Shown one piece after another: positions 44,894 to 59,191 of a stretch of 64,000 bases of DNA (positions are counted from its first letter, which is position 1; every line of letters starts with the position of its first letter). The DNA is from Achaetomiella virescens. Lineage: Eukaryota > Ascomycota > Sordariomycetes > Sordariales > Chaetomiaceae. The position numbers and the translations under genes are program-made. The stretch is taken from assembly GCA_031001845.1 (NCBI GenBank), contig JARNGD010000019.1, forward strand, positions 1 through 64,000, read 5' to 3'. The notes under the pieces are model-generated. The model worked only from the letters and a program-made list of their open reading frames with translations, was not told the DNA's origin and did not search any database.

Positions 44894-46939
44894 GGCCGGC
44901 TATGTGTGTAAGAACGGCTAGAGGGGTACAGGGGTCGAGAAGGAGGTGCTGTTGAAGGGAGGGGAGAGAGGGCGTGGTCAGCAGAGGGGAGTCGCTCGCT
45001 GCGGGGTTCCTCGCGGCCGCACGCGACTATTGTGGAGCATTGGTTGGAAACGGATAGACTCGCCAGGCCCTGCGTGACTCTGTGTTCTCTGGCCGGAAAA
45101 GCGCTCGCTGCGATGGCTGGTAATGTGGAATGCCAGGTGATGTCTCTCGAGCTTGAGAAGACGTGACGTTCTGGAAAACGCGAGGCGTGATGAGCTGTTG
45201 ACCAATCAGCGTCGGTTCTACAGGGCTGGAACCACAGATCCTCCGGAACAGCTTACGTAAATCCAGCCGCATGCATGCAGGTCCGAGCGTCAACAAGGAT
45301 GCCGTCGAATGCGGGAGTGGCTGAAATGCAGGATTTACGGCTGGATCGCGGTTGCAGTGAAGATGCTGGGGGGGTGTGGGAGGACAACCAAATTCTTGCA
45401 TTTTCTCAGCGCTGCGAGAAAGCTCAAAGCATTCGAATTTTCACACTCCCGCTCACTTGTTGCCAGGGCACTGTGCGAGCTTGAACCCCCGGGTGGGGTA
45501 CCCCACGCCACGCTGCTAGCATCGGAGAGTTAGTGAATTGCCCCCGCGAAGCACCGCTGCAGTGAACCTTCACTTCCTTTGGCACAATTCCGGTAATTCT
45601 GCTGAAAAGGCCACGCCATCAATAATGGAAGCTCAATCTCCACATGCAATATATGATATGTCGCCCATCCTGCCCAGGAATGGCTGCATCTCTTCGTGTG
45701 TCGTTCCCGGTGTCACCCATAGGGCTGAATTTCGTCCGATGGGCTGGACCCGATAGGTGTTCCCCATGACGTTGTCACCTCCTGGCGAGCCTTGGCGCAC
45801 AACCCCAACTTTCCTACTGTGCCCACTTTCCATTGCGATTTCGATTTCCACGAGGAAGTCTAAAATGCGCCAGGCCAATCAGAGATTGAGCGCATTCCAG
45901 CTTGACCGCCACCTGTCTTGCTCCATGCTGGGGGTCCTCTCCTCTCACGTGGGCTACCCATGGACTGGGAGCTCGCTCGATGGCTTCCGTCCCTTGTCAT
46001 ACCTGCCCTTCTCACCGGCACCTCGGCTTCTGCCAATTGGCTCGTATCGCGCGCCATACTAATCGACCCTGTTGTCACCGAATCATGCGAATCTCGAGAC
46101 AACCGGTGCCTGTCGCAGGAGCCCAACAGAAGGGCAGCGGCTGTGCAATGTTTCCGATCCTACCACAGTCAAGGCTCAAACGCATCCAAGCATCACCGGA
46201 TTGACAGCATCTGACTCCATCTTGATCCCAGCTTTTTCCCTTTGGATCTCTCCCACAACGTTTGTTCCCTTTTCGACCGGGTTCCTCGAGGCGCCACAAA
46301 ACGAAATTCTGAGCACGACGCGGCAATTGTTGAATTCTCTTCGCCGCAAAAACTGAAAATTGCAATTATCCACCTATCCTCAGTATTTGCTCCCAGAAAA
46401 CATTCGCTTTGCCGACAAAGTATCTCCCAGGACGACGATAAACATTATCTCCTCCCTAATGCTCCGGCCCTCTCGGCTTCTCGATTGTCACACGAGGTAG
46501 GAAATATGAGGCGCCTCGCCCAGGACGATCAATCAGCTTCCACCATTTTCCGCTCGCCAGAAGAGGGATGTTGTAAGAATGGCATCTGACATAGCATGGC
46601 AGCCAGAGTTCTCGGTAATTAGCAAAAACCATGCAGTCGTTCTTCAACGGACCGTGACGGATGCAATGATGTTCCGAGACCACAGAACTCTCATGCGTCG
46701 CTCGCTCTCGATCCGCTGGTGGTGATGGGATGGACACGTCTTGGAAGAGATAGACGTCGCAGGTTCCATGTACATACAATACTGATATCTCGAGGTCCAT
46801 ACCATAAGTTACCTTGGCTACTAGACAAACACGTATCAGATGAGTTCCTTGCCTAGTTTCCAATTGCCTAGGCGCTTCCCAACACTCGCGCGTCTCTCCG
46901 ACCATGTAATTGACCGCTAATGTAATTTACGCCTCCTCT
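44894..46939. other. 2-kb gene-free spacer upstream of NTO1
   Basis: No gene is supported. A minus-strand 149-codon frame (46,456-46,905) shows no domain. The NTO1 promoter must lie at the left edge. Confidence 0.5.
45202..45208 (+). promoter_or_regulatory. CCAAT box
   Basis: A CCAATCA sequence about 310 bases upstream of the NTO1 start, of the type bound by fungal CCAAT-binding (HAP) complexes. A motif match only. Confidence 0.25.
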
Positions 46940-48270
46940 ACTGGGCATACGCAATCAAGGTAGGAGCATTAACAGGCACGACGCTCCTCTCATACGCCTC
47001 CCTTCTCTCCTCGGTCAAGGCCTCCTACATCATTCTCAACACCTCCTGGAACTCCAAACACCCACCCCCCAGTTTGTCGCGAAACGCCTCAGACCCGTGA
47101 TAAGATTCGGCAGCACGAAAGGCACCCCACGGAACCCCCCCCACCGCTCCCAAGCCCTGCTGGATTATGCGGTTCCCCACCACCTCTTCCTCTCTACCAG
47201 GGCTCTCTCGAATTTGGCCCAGGCCTCGCGACGAAGCGCCTCGGCTCGGGCGGGGTAGGCTTCCTTCTGGTCTTCGGGTAGGATGGCGCGTGCCATAGGA
47301 AGCTAGCAGGAGCAATCGGATTCGGAGCGGGGCGGGATTGGGAGTTGGCAGTGTGGAGGGCGTTAAGGTAAGCCCTGTTGCGGGGGACGAATCCTTTCTC
47401 TGTCGCGTTGCCGAGTATGAACTGCTACCGGGGCTCTTATATAGCCCTGAGGATCTCGGCAGGATCTTGTCCCTGCCCGACCTGACCTTGCGGTGCCGCC
47501 GTCACGGTGAATCCCGTCCTGACATCGGAAGAGACGGCACTGTGGCAGGACTAGGACCTGGACCGAGAGCGGGAAGTGCAGGTGCCATCTGCCGTGGGGG
47601 TGGTAGTTGGCGTAGTGGCAGCAGTCTTGAAGGTAGTAAAACACAGTTCCAGCGGGTTCGATAGCAGCTGCATGACCGGCCCAGCACCCGGCGCAGAAAC
47701 AGCTGCCATTCTCGCTCCTGCGTAAGAGGGGTCGTCTGTAGCGTGGAAGCCCCATGCTAGTAGCGTAACCTCGTCGTCGTTCACCAAGTTCTCGAACTGG
47801 CCGCGGTCGATCGCATCCTTGGCCTTAGTGTAGAGCTCACCGGCGTGCTGAGCGACCCGCCCGTGGCGCGTTGGATGTTGGCGGTACCCCATCCGGCGGG
47901 CCAGAGGAGGGTCTCGTGCATCTGTTGATGGTGAGGAAATGGATAACGAGCGCCTTGCCCACGGCGTCGCCGCGGCTGAGGAGGAGACAGCGTTCCTCAT
48001 CTTGTGAGCCGGTCTTTGGTGGCCTCGTGCCTTGAGGTAGAGGGCCTCTGGGATGGCGCCATAAGCAGTTGCCTGTTGCTGGTTTAGTTGTCAGATGGAG
48101 CGCTCGATAGCCGCGAGCATAGCGGCGTCAGCGCGCAGCATCGCCTCGGCGCCCTCCTCCGTGTCGGAATCCACGTCGACATCGGGCCAGTCCTCCTCCG
48201 CCGTTCCAAGGTCCAGGTCGATATCGGATGATTGCGCCACCTCTTAATGGGGCCGGTGCCGGTGGTTGCA
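46940..48270 (-). CDS. hypothetical protein, frames broken
   Basis: I do not recognise this protein. Coding-like sequence on the minus strand moves between frames. An acidic N-terminal part lies near 48,240-48,090 (DIDLDLGTAEEDWPDVDVDS, EGAEAMLRADAAMLAAIERS). It is followed by MRNAVSSSAAA, ALVIHFLTIN and a block ending HAGELYTKAKDAIDRGQFEN, then LVNDDEVTLLAWGFHATDDP. The C-terminal part (EEEVVGNRIIQQGLGAVGGV, AESYHGSEAFRDKLGGGCLE) stops at 47,025. The amino-acid usage and the stop-free blocks suggest a genuine or recently broken gene with several indels and perhaps an intron near 48,085. The exact ends are not certain. Confidence 0.45.
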
Positions 48271-49430
48271 CGTTGGTAGAAGGATCGGAAAGATCGAGTC
48301 GTCGTGCGGGGAAAGTTGGGCGAAAAGGAAGAGGAGGCAAAGAAGACTAAAAGTTCATGGGTTGCAGATTGCGGGCGATGTGCTGACCTCTCTACGATGC
48401 AAGACAAATTTGCATTTGGCCTTTGCTCCGAAAAACTCTCCTGCGGAAGCACCCAACAAGCAACAGTGCAGTATGGAGAATGGGATGAGGAGCACTTCAC
48501 TCATGAATATGCCGTAGCAGAAAGGATCAGAAAATGAACCAGTTAACCGATAAACGGCAGTGAGAGGAGCAGGCAAGGCAAGGCAAGACGACTCCGCACA
48601 ATAAGAACTACTAACAGAAGCCAGGCACCTGACACCAGCACACACAACAGAGAGATCAAGACCAACACGCTCCGATAGAACAAGAAGGTGCTCTCGCAGG
48701 TGGGATTCACCATCCTCATCCATTCCCACATCTCCGATGCATCATCATCTGTCTTCTCTCTTCTCTTACCCCCCCTACCCCCCTCACTCTGTGTACGTGT
48801 ATATCTCATCCCCAACAGCCCCAAACCAGCCGACCTTTTGTTTTCGTGTACAAGAAAAACCTCCCATCCAGACAGCCTACAAACACACACTATCCAGTTC
48901 TAGACTAAAGATCAAACAGAAGAGCGAGCGGGTATTAAGCGCCGAACAGAACTGGCAAAAAGCGCAAGCAAGCAAAACAACCCAAGCCAAAACGCCAACA
49001 TTCTTTGCCTCCGTGTTCCAGCAACATCAGAACCCGCAGAACGCCCATGTATATGCATGCAATGCAATATGCGATGCTGATATCTTCAAATGCAGAAACA
49101 CGAAGAGAACCAGAAACCAGGAAACCTAAGAAGGGCCAGGCGGACCCAGCAAGAAGAAACGGAAGAGAGAGAGATGGGGTATGTCCGGTTCCAATCCAAC
49201 GCAGTCGTTTCGTCCCTTTCGTCATTGTTGCGAATCCAGCCCCGACAGTCAGTCAGACAACCAACCAACCAACCAACCAACCAATCCAACAGTAAAATGA
49301 CATGATGCAATCTCGTGCTCTGTTTGATGTTGCGCTTCTAGACTCCCTCGATGTGGGGTTTACCGGAGGGAAAAATTTCGAGACGGTGAGGAAGGGGTAT
49401 CATAAGGACTAACAGAATATGTCTCGGTTC
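48271..49430. other. intergenic
   Basis: No gene is supported. It holds a (CCAA)n microsatellite at about 49,258-49,285 and probably the 3' region of the leucine-rich-repeat gene. Confidence 0.5.
49258..49285. repeat. (CCAA)n simple repeat
   Basis: About seven tandem CCAA units. Confidence 0.9.
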
Positions 49431-52054
49431 TCAGGCAAGCGTGCCGCTGCTAGAAATGGCTTGCATATTTGCAGCTCGGGGTATGGTCGGATCCGAATGA
49501 ATCGATGAAGAAGAAGCGCCAAAATCGGTGGTGGGATGATAATCTGGAGAATGGGAAGCCGGGTCCCAGCCCTCCTCGCTGAGGACGCTCAGGTAGCCAT
49601 TGCCGACCTTGTTACGAAGGTCCTCAATCCTCTGCCGGTAGAGCTCGCCCCCGACATCCCAGCTGCTCCCGGGAGATCCGAAGAAGGACGGCAGTTGTGG
49701 GACCACGCCGGTGTCAATCCTCGGGACTTCCCGGCCTCCTTCCTGCGCGCTCGAGAGGGGACTCTGCGCAACAGCCTTTTGGGGCGCATCGTTTGCCTCA
49801 GGTGGCTGCGAAGTGCGATAGTGGTTCTCGGAAGTCGTAGGGATGTTGATGACAGCGGCCACATGGCGATCGACGGGCTGCGCATAGGGCATCGGGGTTT
49901 CGTTAGTGGCGAGATCGACGATGCGGCGTTTGGCCGCTCTGCGGCGCCGTGTCGAACTTGTATTGACTTCGCTAGAAGCAGTCTTCGGCACAGGCCGGTC
50001 TTTTCGGAGAAGCGCCGGCTCCCTAGGCGGCGGATCGTAGATAATAGCTGGCCTGCTGACGTCGACAGCAGGAATCTCCTCGGGCTCGGGCTTGACCACA
50101 GGTACAGGAGGTGGCACCTCCGCACGCTCCACCAAGAACCGCTTCTCCGAGTATGTTGGCCCCGTGGCATCAATGGTGATATCCTCAGTGTACCCGGGGT
50201 CTGGCGGAACAAGTTGAAGATGGTGATGCGGTATCGCGGTGGGTACGCGTGAAGGGGTTGCCCTCGACGTAGATCTCGCGAATCTCTGGGAGACCGGTCA
50301 ACCGAGCCAATTCCATCGGGTCAGTCAACCGATTGTCTCTCAGATCCAGCCTCTCTAGTGGCAGCAGCTTCTCGATTCCTGCAATAGATTGCAGGCGATT
50401 GGCGCGCAGATTCAGCGCGGTGATCGCGGGCAGCGGGTTGCGGGTAAGAGAGTGCAGCGAATCAATCATGCAATGAGCCAAGTTCAGGGCACGGAGCGCA
50501 GTGAGCGTCGCCAGGCTATCGGAATCTGCGGAAAGGTTCGGGACAGATCGAGGGAACCAAGCGTGTTGGAGAGGGGGGCCAGACTCGCTGCAGGGATCGC
50601 CGTGAGCGAGTTGTCTGCCAGCTTAGGTGTCTGAGGAAGCGCCACTTGGAAGCTGGCAGAATGCCCATAGACAGGGGATTCGAAGAGCTCCCGCGGGAGT
50701 TGTGCCACGAGTCTGAGAGGCTCGAATGAGAGCTCCCAGAGCCAGAGCGCCGAATCTTGTAAGACCCGCGCACGTTTGACGATGGGTTCCGAGAGCTCCA
50801 GGTCGTCGAGGAGAATGGCTCCGTGTTCGCGTTTCGTCCTTGGAGGGAGAGTTTGGCTCGTCACTGTCAATCCTGGCAATGGATGGTCTTCGGCTGTCCG
50901 GCCCATGGGATGCACCGTGCTCGGCTCCCAGTTCGCTGTTCAGGGAGCCGACCTGCAAGTCTATCGTCGACTTCCGTGGCTCAGGCGAGGCCGGGATTGG
51001 TGCAGCCTTGAGGAGGTCACTGTTCGAAACAGTGGGGCTTCTACGGGGGCTCCCGGTCCCTGGCCATGGCCTGGTGGGAGACGATTGGTTTTTGGCCGTC
51101 CGACGACGGCGCTTGTCCATGTCGTCTAACACATATCAATCAATATATCTGCCGGATCGTCGAGACAGGCACGCTTGACCGTGAGGGAGCGGAGCTGGTC
51201 GGCAAGCCTGTCCCCGAAGAACTGCCTGAAGTCGATATCGCTGACCTCGAGGGCTTGCACGTTTTTGAGAACACGTAAAGCGGCACCGCAGAGTCAAACG
51301 GAAACTCCTCATAGCCTTTGATCAGGCGGGCGCGCCAGTCCGGCGCCAGTCTGAGGCACGGGATCTTGGTAAAGGCGGAGTACAGGTATTTCAGGTCGGC
51401 TTGAATCGCCGCCTTCTGCTTCTCCGTGCGCGCGGCGGATATGCCCGAGCCGATCCCAAAGCTGGCCCAGAGGGCAGACATGCCAGACATGACGCTCCTG
51501 ATGCTCGAGACGGAGCGGATCGAGCCCACGTCGGAGCCGCGACTCTTGGAACGCTGGGACTGGCCAAGGAACGAAACGTAGTTTGCCGAGGCGGTGCTAT
51601 CGTGCAGGTTCTCAAGGCGAACTTTCATCGGGCCGACGGGAATACCTAGCTCCTCGAAGCGAGAGAGTAGGTAGAACAGAGGTGTGGTGTGAGGGCTAGC
51701 TTCGCTGACTTGACACTGTGGGATGTGAAGCTTAGGGTCCCAAGCGAGAGGGCGGCAGCCAGGGTGCTTGACGTCGACGCGGATGTCGAAGGTCTTTCGG
51801 GGACTGAGGCGAGGGAGGCACGGTCCCCGAGGGGATCGATGACACACTCTGAGACGATCCATGGCGGGCCGCGTTTTGCCTTCGAAACTGGAGTGCGTTC
51901 GCGAGCGCTTTTTCGTGGGTCCGCACGAAGGTGGCAAGTTGCTGTTCAGACACGAACCGTTAGCTTCGTTGGCGTTCTCAAGACGAGAACTACGAGGAAA
52001 GCCCGGCAACACTTAACACACCTTGATGAAATATTCCCCGTCTTCCGAGTCCAT
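49431..52054 (-). CDS. leucine-rich-repeat protein
   Basis: A large cytoplasmic-type LRR protein conserved in filamentous ascomycetes by my recollection; its role is unknown. The start is probably the ATG at 52,054 (MDSEDGEYFIK), then an intron (GTGTGT to ACAG) into QQLATFVRTHEKALANALQF. The N-terminal region continues KHPGCRPLAWDPKLHIPQCQ, SRFEELGIPVGPMKVRLENL and a Ser/Arg-rich linker. LRRs are clear at about 50,690-50,250: PKLADNSLTAIPAASLAPL, LGSLDLSR, ITALNLRANRLQSIAGIEKL and LERLDLRDNRLTDPMELARL, ending with the LRR-capping-like EIREIYVEGNPFTR. A disordered Pro/Ser-rich tail follows and stops at 49,431. Frame changes (near 51,750, 51,220, 50,830, 50,520, 50,210) are probably indels. The total is about 830 aa. 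Confidence 0.75.
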
Positions 52055-55000
52055 TGTGTCGTTTACGGATGGAGATGCATGAGAGAGCAGTATTCAAAAG
52101 AGCGAATTGGCAGCGACTCCCGAGCCTGGAGGGTGGGGAAGGAGTGGGATCTCGAGCTCGTCTTCGTCCAGACGCTTAGCAGCGGCCTTGATATAACGTC
52201 TTATGTCTCCGTCGGCGCTGACGAATGTGTCGTGGCGAGGGTCGGACGACAGCCTGATTAGGGTCATATGTCAGCCAGGCGACTTTGTCACTTCGTACAA
52301 AAAAGCTCCGTGTATATGTGGCCCGTGAGGAGGCAGATTCGGGCGGCCAGTGAGGAATGCAGAGAAGTGACCCGAGTGCTTCTGGAGCCGGGAATGGCGC
52401 GGTGTTGAGGGGTACGGGGTATTATGTGGTCGCACGGGGCCGCGGCCCGACTTAGCCAGAGTCAACGAAGGTCGTCAATATCAAACCGGTCGGCCGCGGG
52501 GATGGTGAATGTGCGGCGCAGAATATAGGGTATCTTGAAGTTTTGCTGCTGGTCGTAAACAAGATTTTTTTTGGCTGGAGAGAGATTCGGGCGGTGCACT
52601 ATCCCGGGTCATTTGCCTGGTCGCCCTTCGCGTGTTCGACGGCGCCCTGTGGTTTCGAGACCGAAGACCGGTTTCAAGGCCGTCGTTGGGACAGCGCACG
52701 TGTCGCCAGGGCAAACTTCGTAGCTCAAAAGAGGTCGAGGAAACAATAAGCGCTCCCGGGGTCGGCCTAGCAAGACCGCAGGAATGGACCAACGGGGTCA
52801 CGCGGGCGCACACAGCAGGGCGAGAGCTGATGGCCAAGGCCCGCTGATACCGGCGGCGAGTCACCGGATAGCGATCAGGAATTCCTCCGTGTCATATTGT
52901 CGGACGGCCGGCCACCAACACCGCGGCGCACAATCTGGGGACCCAAGAACGCTTGATGGGGAACCGCGCGGTCTCCGGCTGGGTCGCGGAGACGCTGGAC
53001 AAGAATGTCGCAACAGAAGGAACACAAGCACTTACTGAAACGAAACCGGAGGGGCGGTTCAACCAGTCGCAGATCTCACACAGGTCCTCGGAATCAACAG
53101 CGGAAGTACGCTCGGAGGTTTGTTTGAGACCGCAAAACGTGTCGGCGCAGCACAATGGAGCGATGCGGATGCGGAAGAAACCCTGCGGCAGAGTGCTGAA
53201 GGTTCCGTGGAAGAGTGAAAGAGAGGTTGGGGTGAGGCGCCGGTCAGCGGGGTCGGCGGAGCTGATGATGTTGACGTTAGGAGAAGATAACCCGCCCGTG
53301 CTCTCGCTCGCTCTCTCGACGCGCTGGTGAGGGCAGCGTCTTTCCGCCGCGAGAAGGAGACGGCAGAAAGAAATGGAGAAATCAGGGTCTCTTTTTTTTT
53401 GGTGGTGAGGGGGCCGGGGCAGCAGCCAAATTAACTGAAGCATGGGGGTCCAGATTGGCGGCACTCGACAAGGGTAGCAAGGGCCACTGGCGAGATGCAA
53501 GGCTAGGCGGTTCCCACTTGCCTGGAGCGGCATGGGCACCAGGCAAGGAGCGGGGTCGGTTGCAGAAACCTGGAACATGGGCCAGCGCTAGGCAGATGGG
53601 CAATTTCCCACAACCCGCTCCTCGCCGACGGTGGAGTTCCGAGATGTTTCCGCACTGTCGAGACCACTCGGCCGTCTTCAGGTCTCGAACAGGCCTTTTA
53701 GCTCCCCTCTATCAACGCTCAGGCGAGCGTCCAATGCAGTCATCAATCAGCATCTCGTTCGATTCTGGTGTCTTGGTGGTATGTACCCATTGTCTGCTGC
53801 AGCACAAAGAGCCGCCTCTCCTGATGTGCTGTTGCAGTGCGACGGACATGGCCCCAGTAATTCGTGGATAACAGGGGCTTGCATTACCTAGTTACGGCCC
53901 GTACCCAGACGAGAGACCTCTGCTCCGGAAGCATGAGAAGGAGATAATTATGAAATGCACAACTTTCCTACAAGCCGACTTCTGCATGAGGCTCCAGAGC
54001 TACTCGCTCCTTTGAATCTCGAGCCAATCCTAGAAGCTTGCGGAATGCCATGCGCAGAGCTTGTGTCCGATTACAGCAGCGAGGAGTTGGGGATTACTGC
54101 ATGTCTCAGTCAAATCCTGCTTGTATGAATGCAATACTGCCAAAGACTGACAGCTCTGTCAAGCTGACGAATATCGGATCTTTGTGAGAACGATACTCCA
54201 GGACCGTCTTGACATCGAACTCGGCGGGCCGATGGTACCGTACGAGACGATCCACTCGGCTCCGAGTGCACGGGTGGCTCAGTTGCTGAAGATTCCGTAC
54301 CGTAGTGCACTGTACGGGGCTGGCATCTTGGCTGAGCGGCAGATCAACAAATCAAACCACTAGAATCTGTCTGAGCAATGTCATTTGGGACAAGGAGCGG
54401 CGCACTTCAGACCACAAGACGTGGTTTCCTTCTCTTGATCAAGTCTGAGCGCCTTCGGGGGCCCCTATACAAGACACGAAGGGCAGTCTAAGTGCGTAAG
54501 TTACCTATCCTCCTCTGTCTACAGGCATGATGCCGTCAACATCGTTTCGTCCGTGTTTCTGCTGGGACGACTTCAGCCAGCCGATGTTGGCTAGAATGGC
54601 CCGAAAACCGGTGATTATCTTCTTTATGCGGACCTTACTAGCTAACACCTGGATTGCAGGGTCCTTCCATTTTAGCCCGCCGCATCTGTGCGTACAGCCG
54701 AGGACTGCAAGCGATCTGCCTCGTCCATCGCTGAGATCGCCAGAAGCGATTGGCACAAGCACCAGTCACAACTTCCGTGGAGCAATCAGAGACATCGATC
54801 GTCTGCCGTACAACTCCAGAGGCATCGCGGATCATGACAGTGTGTGTTGTCCCTGGGCCGTTGTCCCGTGCGGAGGGTCAAAAGACCCTACAAGCCAAGC
54901 TCACAGGGGGGCATGAATCTTCAAAACGACACGCGATTCGCCAAGTTTCGCACACCAAGGGGACGCACTCCTTGCACCCGACGTATCTCGCTCGTGGTTG

Positions 55001-58000
55001 GAAAGCCGACTGCACACACCACCAGGGAGGTAAATGCAGGGCGCGCAAAACGAGGGAGTCTTGCATTTCTCAGCTGCCCGCCCCTTCCAGAAATCCTCCG
55101 TGCTTGCCGCGTTGACTTGACCGGGAGACTATATTTACCAACCGCTGCAGGCAAGGAAGAGAGACGGCAACGAGTGCAAGGGTCACAGCATCTCGGCGTC
55201 GTCACCCCATCGACTGGATCCTTGCCGGAGAAGACAGTTTGATGCGACACCGATTGCCGCGTCGCACGCGATCTCCACGAAAGCCGAAGCAGGTCGACCA
55301 TGGCCTGTTGAGATGAACTCATGCGAGACACACTTTCGTCGACCAGTCGATGGTATGGGACGCAATTATGTCATGTTCTGCGACACCCACGCTCCGCTGG
55401 CTTCTCATTGGGAAGGATGTGTGGATGGCCTGTCGTTCGATTTGGAGCCTGCCACAGCCCTGCAAAAGGAGCAATCACTTGCATGCTTGGGCCTTGCCGC
55501 AAGTCTTCGAGACCCCACCACCCCCAGGTTCAAGTTCTGAAGAGGCCGCAAAATCGGGACCGCCGTGACGGAGCCCTCAATTGTTCCCTGCAGTGAATGC
55601 CCTCAAAACGGACGGTGTCGTGCGATAAGAGGGTCCATGTTAAACAGTATCTCATGACTGCCTCTGCTGCAGTCAAGCACTCCCTGTCTTACATTCGCTT
55701 GCGCTGGACCGGTGGAATATTTGCTGCCGAGTTCTTCGGATCCTCGCTTGGCGATGGGAAGTTGTCCCCCGCGTGGTCGCAAGAGTAGTTGCAGGTTCGA
55801 AGCCTGAAAAGTCGTACTGAGACAGAGGGCTGTGGCCAAGGATATGCCAAACGCAATCCAGTTATGTTGAAACCCCACCATCACCATCTCGACATTGGCT
55901 CCTGGAAAACGACGATAATTGGTCAACCTTAAACCGGCGTCCCGCCGCCTCACCGCTTCTAGTTGACCTTGACGATGTAATCGCAAGCAGCGAGCTGGTG
56001 GCGTCTGCGGCGTCAGCTTTCCACAAGGCCGGGTCCATTTGGTGACCACTTGCAAGTTCAGGGATCGCCGGCTCCCACTAGCACCATGGGCCTCAACCCA
56101 GTCAGATAGCAGGAACAAGAAGTCCACACCGGCTTTGGATTCAAGTGGCCGCATCATCCTTCCATGAGGCCGCAGCACACCCTGGAGTAAACCTCGGACG
56201 CAGATTTTCGCCGGGAGAGCCCGTGAAGACGCGGAAAACGAGTCTCGTCAAACGAAGACGGCAGACCGGCATGTTAGGGGTGGTTGAGAGACCACCATGG
56301 CCGCTTCCGTCACGTTGCACAAGCCGGCGCCGAAGATCCTTGGAGAGCCCATACCGGCGGTCGAATCCCGGCGGAAGATATCGCAGATCTGCTCCGAGAA
56401 GCCAGACTTCTCGCTCCCCGCAACGCATTCCCGCGGACGTCGCAAACGAGGCGTGTGAAGCAGATCAACAACGCTAGTTCGAAGCCCTGCAGTTTCAGGC
56501 CGATGTCACGTCCAATGGGCTTGCCTTACCGACACACCTGCTGCCGGGAACACCCACGCACCTTGTTGCGCGAGGATGTGGGCACTTGCGATGAACACGT
56601 CGACAAACGGTTTGCTTCGACGAACTGACAATGACGTACCTAACGTCCGATGACCCCGCCAGAACCAAACCCGACTTACACAAAATGTCGGCCCCAGCGA
56701 AACGGCGCATCACACCTTCTATGCCCGTCAGATCTCAACGCTAGGACGGAGCACAGGTATGAAAAAAGAGCGTGCAAGCAAAGCTCATACAGGCTGTGCG
56801 AAATACGGCACCTGCATCTCCTCTGGCTCTCCAACCACAGGCTGGCTGGCATGCCATCCTGGCCCGGCCTGCCCAGTTTGGCACTCCCGGGGCGTCTCAT
56901 TCGGTGAGTTGACCTTCCACCGGCATGCCGGCCTCATTGACCCCCACTCTGTGGAACACCACCCCATCCTTCATGCAGGGTTTTCCGGGCACTGGCCAAA
57001 ACCAGGAGGAAAACCTGGATGCGGGGCAGCGGGGCAGGACTCGGAGCCAAGATCCCCCCGTATGCCATGCGCGACTCGAACACACGCATTTCATTCCAGC
57101 TCTTCCTCGCCTTGCGATACGCCAATTCCGGATCCTTTTTTGGGGAAATGTCTCTCACCGCTCCTTTACTATGGCATGCGGCATGCAACGTGCATGTCTC
57201 GCGGGAGGTAGGATGGGGTGATGGAGCAGGGAAGCCAATGGGAGAAAAAGTGGTGTGGTGCAAGTCTGGGATAATCTGATGCGCATGCATTGCATTAGCC
57301 TCAAGACCTGCGCCGCCGGCTTGCATGGGATTTTCTTCATCTCTCTTTTTCTGATCTCCTTGGTTTGGATCGGTTGGTGGCCGCGTCAACCTAACTCAGG
57401 GTCTTTCTGCGACCTCAAGGCACGGGCAAAATCCATCTGTGTGGTAGCCAACTGGAAGAGAGAGAAGTTTCTCTCTCGGAGGTCGTTGAAAAGGCGAATC
57501 ACCATCGCCATCCTCTCCCTCTTCTCCGCTGAGGCGACTTGGGATATGGCCCGCGGCCAAGATCATCAGCAATCCCGCCACCCACCGTTCCACCCACCCC
57601 GGGCGCGCCCTATCCCGTCAACCATGGCATCCGCCTCACCTTATTACCTCCCTCCCTTGGTGCTCTTCCGACCATCCCCTCACTCGCCCTGATTCAACCC
57701 CACCATGCCGCATAGAGTCACGCTTCTCTCGCTTGCTGGTGTCCGGCACCAGATTGCCGAAGTCGGACACCCGTGCCACGGCCATGCCGTCCAGGTGGGA
57801 TGATTCGCGGCTGGCTGGCTGGCATACATACAACCTGACCGCTTGTCTTGTGGAGTATCGTTCCGCCGGAGAGCCCATGCGCTGTGTGTACCGATGCACG
57901 ACATACTGGCTTCCGTACCCTTGTATGGTCTGGGTTGCCGCGGTTTCGTGCGGGCAGCTTAGCGATGGATGGGTTGATTGGTTGGTTGGTTGGTTGGTTG

Positions 58001-59189
58001 GTTTGAGCCGTTTTGTTTCGGCGCGGGACGTTTTCCTATGTCTCCTGCTGACCGTTCCTCACATTCGACTGCTTGTGTAAACCCCCGAAAATGCGGATCC
58101 CTGGTGAATGATAGACGGTAAGTAGTGCAGATGTGGCAGAAATTGAGTCTCGTTGGTTATGGAGAGTCTGGGGAAAGCTGGGGTTTCCGGGGAAGATCGA
58201 CGTTATGCCTACGTGCGACACACAAAGTGTTTTGCGTGTGGATGTGTGGGTGCATGTGTGTGGATGAACGAGATGTCACCCTCCCTCGGGACGCGGGAGG
58301 AGGTGGGATGTAGAACCTTCATGGTCTGTCTGCTCATGTGAAGTCAGGGAGACAGGGGTTTGGTGTGTTCATCTGGGACATGCCTGGGGCGAGGAAGAAT
58401 GAACTGTCCCCTCCTCATCTATTTTTCTGGGGGGTTTCACGTTCGAGGGGAATCCTTGGGGGATTTCTTATGTGGTGGGACTGCAGTTTGTAGCCTCGCC
58501 TTGGTAGTAGCCTACTTATGGGTGGTCTCTCGGCAAATCTGACCAAGGGTGGTTTAGGTGAGCAGTTTTGTGCTACGTAAAAGTTCGTGATGTGCCGGTC
58601 TTCCGGTGGAAGTTGACGGTTAGTAGTTGTGACTGGCGGCTGACACGGCCATGATACTAGATGCCTGAACCGCTGGGGTTGGGGTGTTCTTCGCAACACG
58701 AGTCCCTACATACTCACGACAAGGACATCAAAGATGAATCCTCCGGTCAGAATTTGAGGGGAAGTAGCCATGAGCGTGGGAAAATGGAGCAAGAGAAGAG
58801 GTGTTTGTTGCCTTATATGGAAGATTGGTGATATTCTTTCCATGACCATCACCGAAACACTAGGTATGTACTGGGTAATCGTCCGTTGAGTTGAACAAGG
58901 AACCACGCGAGAAAAGGAAAACGGTATTTCGATATTGCGTTCTCGTTCGGATCTTTTCTATTTAGCTTCCCCGTGTACGGTCTACCCTGCACGTCTTACT
59001 TATGCCTAACGCGAGGCCCTCTCTCGGAAGTAGTCTCTTACAAAATAGTAGAGTTAGGGCAACTCTAGGGAATAAATCATAGAAACGAGCGTTCAAATCG
59101 ACAGATTTAGAAGGAGGGGAATAACGAAGGTGTAGCAATCTGTCGGAACGATGATGGTGGTTTCTTCCGCTATGTTTGTTTATGTTTCT
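52055..59189. other. 7-kb gene-free region
   Basis: Many short overlapping frames occur on both strands, but none shows a domain, a convincing splice chain or a sustained frame. A (GGTT)n tract is near 57,977. I see no RNA gene I can name. The region may hold non-coding transcripts, long promoters or very decayed genes. Confidence 0.5.
57977..58003. repeat. (GGTT)n simple repeat
   Basis: About six tandem TTGG/GGTT units. Confidence 0.9.
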
Positions 59190-59191
59190 GT

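Noticed and set aside
52892..53578. 228-codon minus-strand open frame
   Set aside because: No recognisable domain or splice signals, and the opposite strand has equally long frames.
55603..56428. overlapping minus-strand frames that could be a decayed gene
   Set aside because: No domain or splice continuity could be supported; the frames overlap others of similar length on the plus strand.
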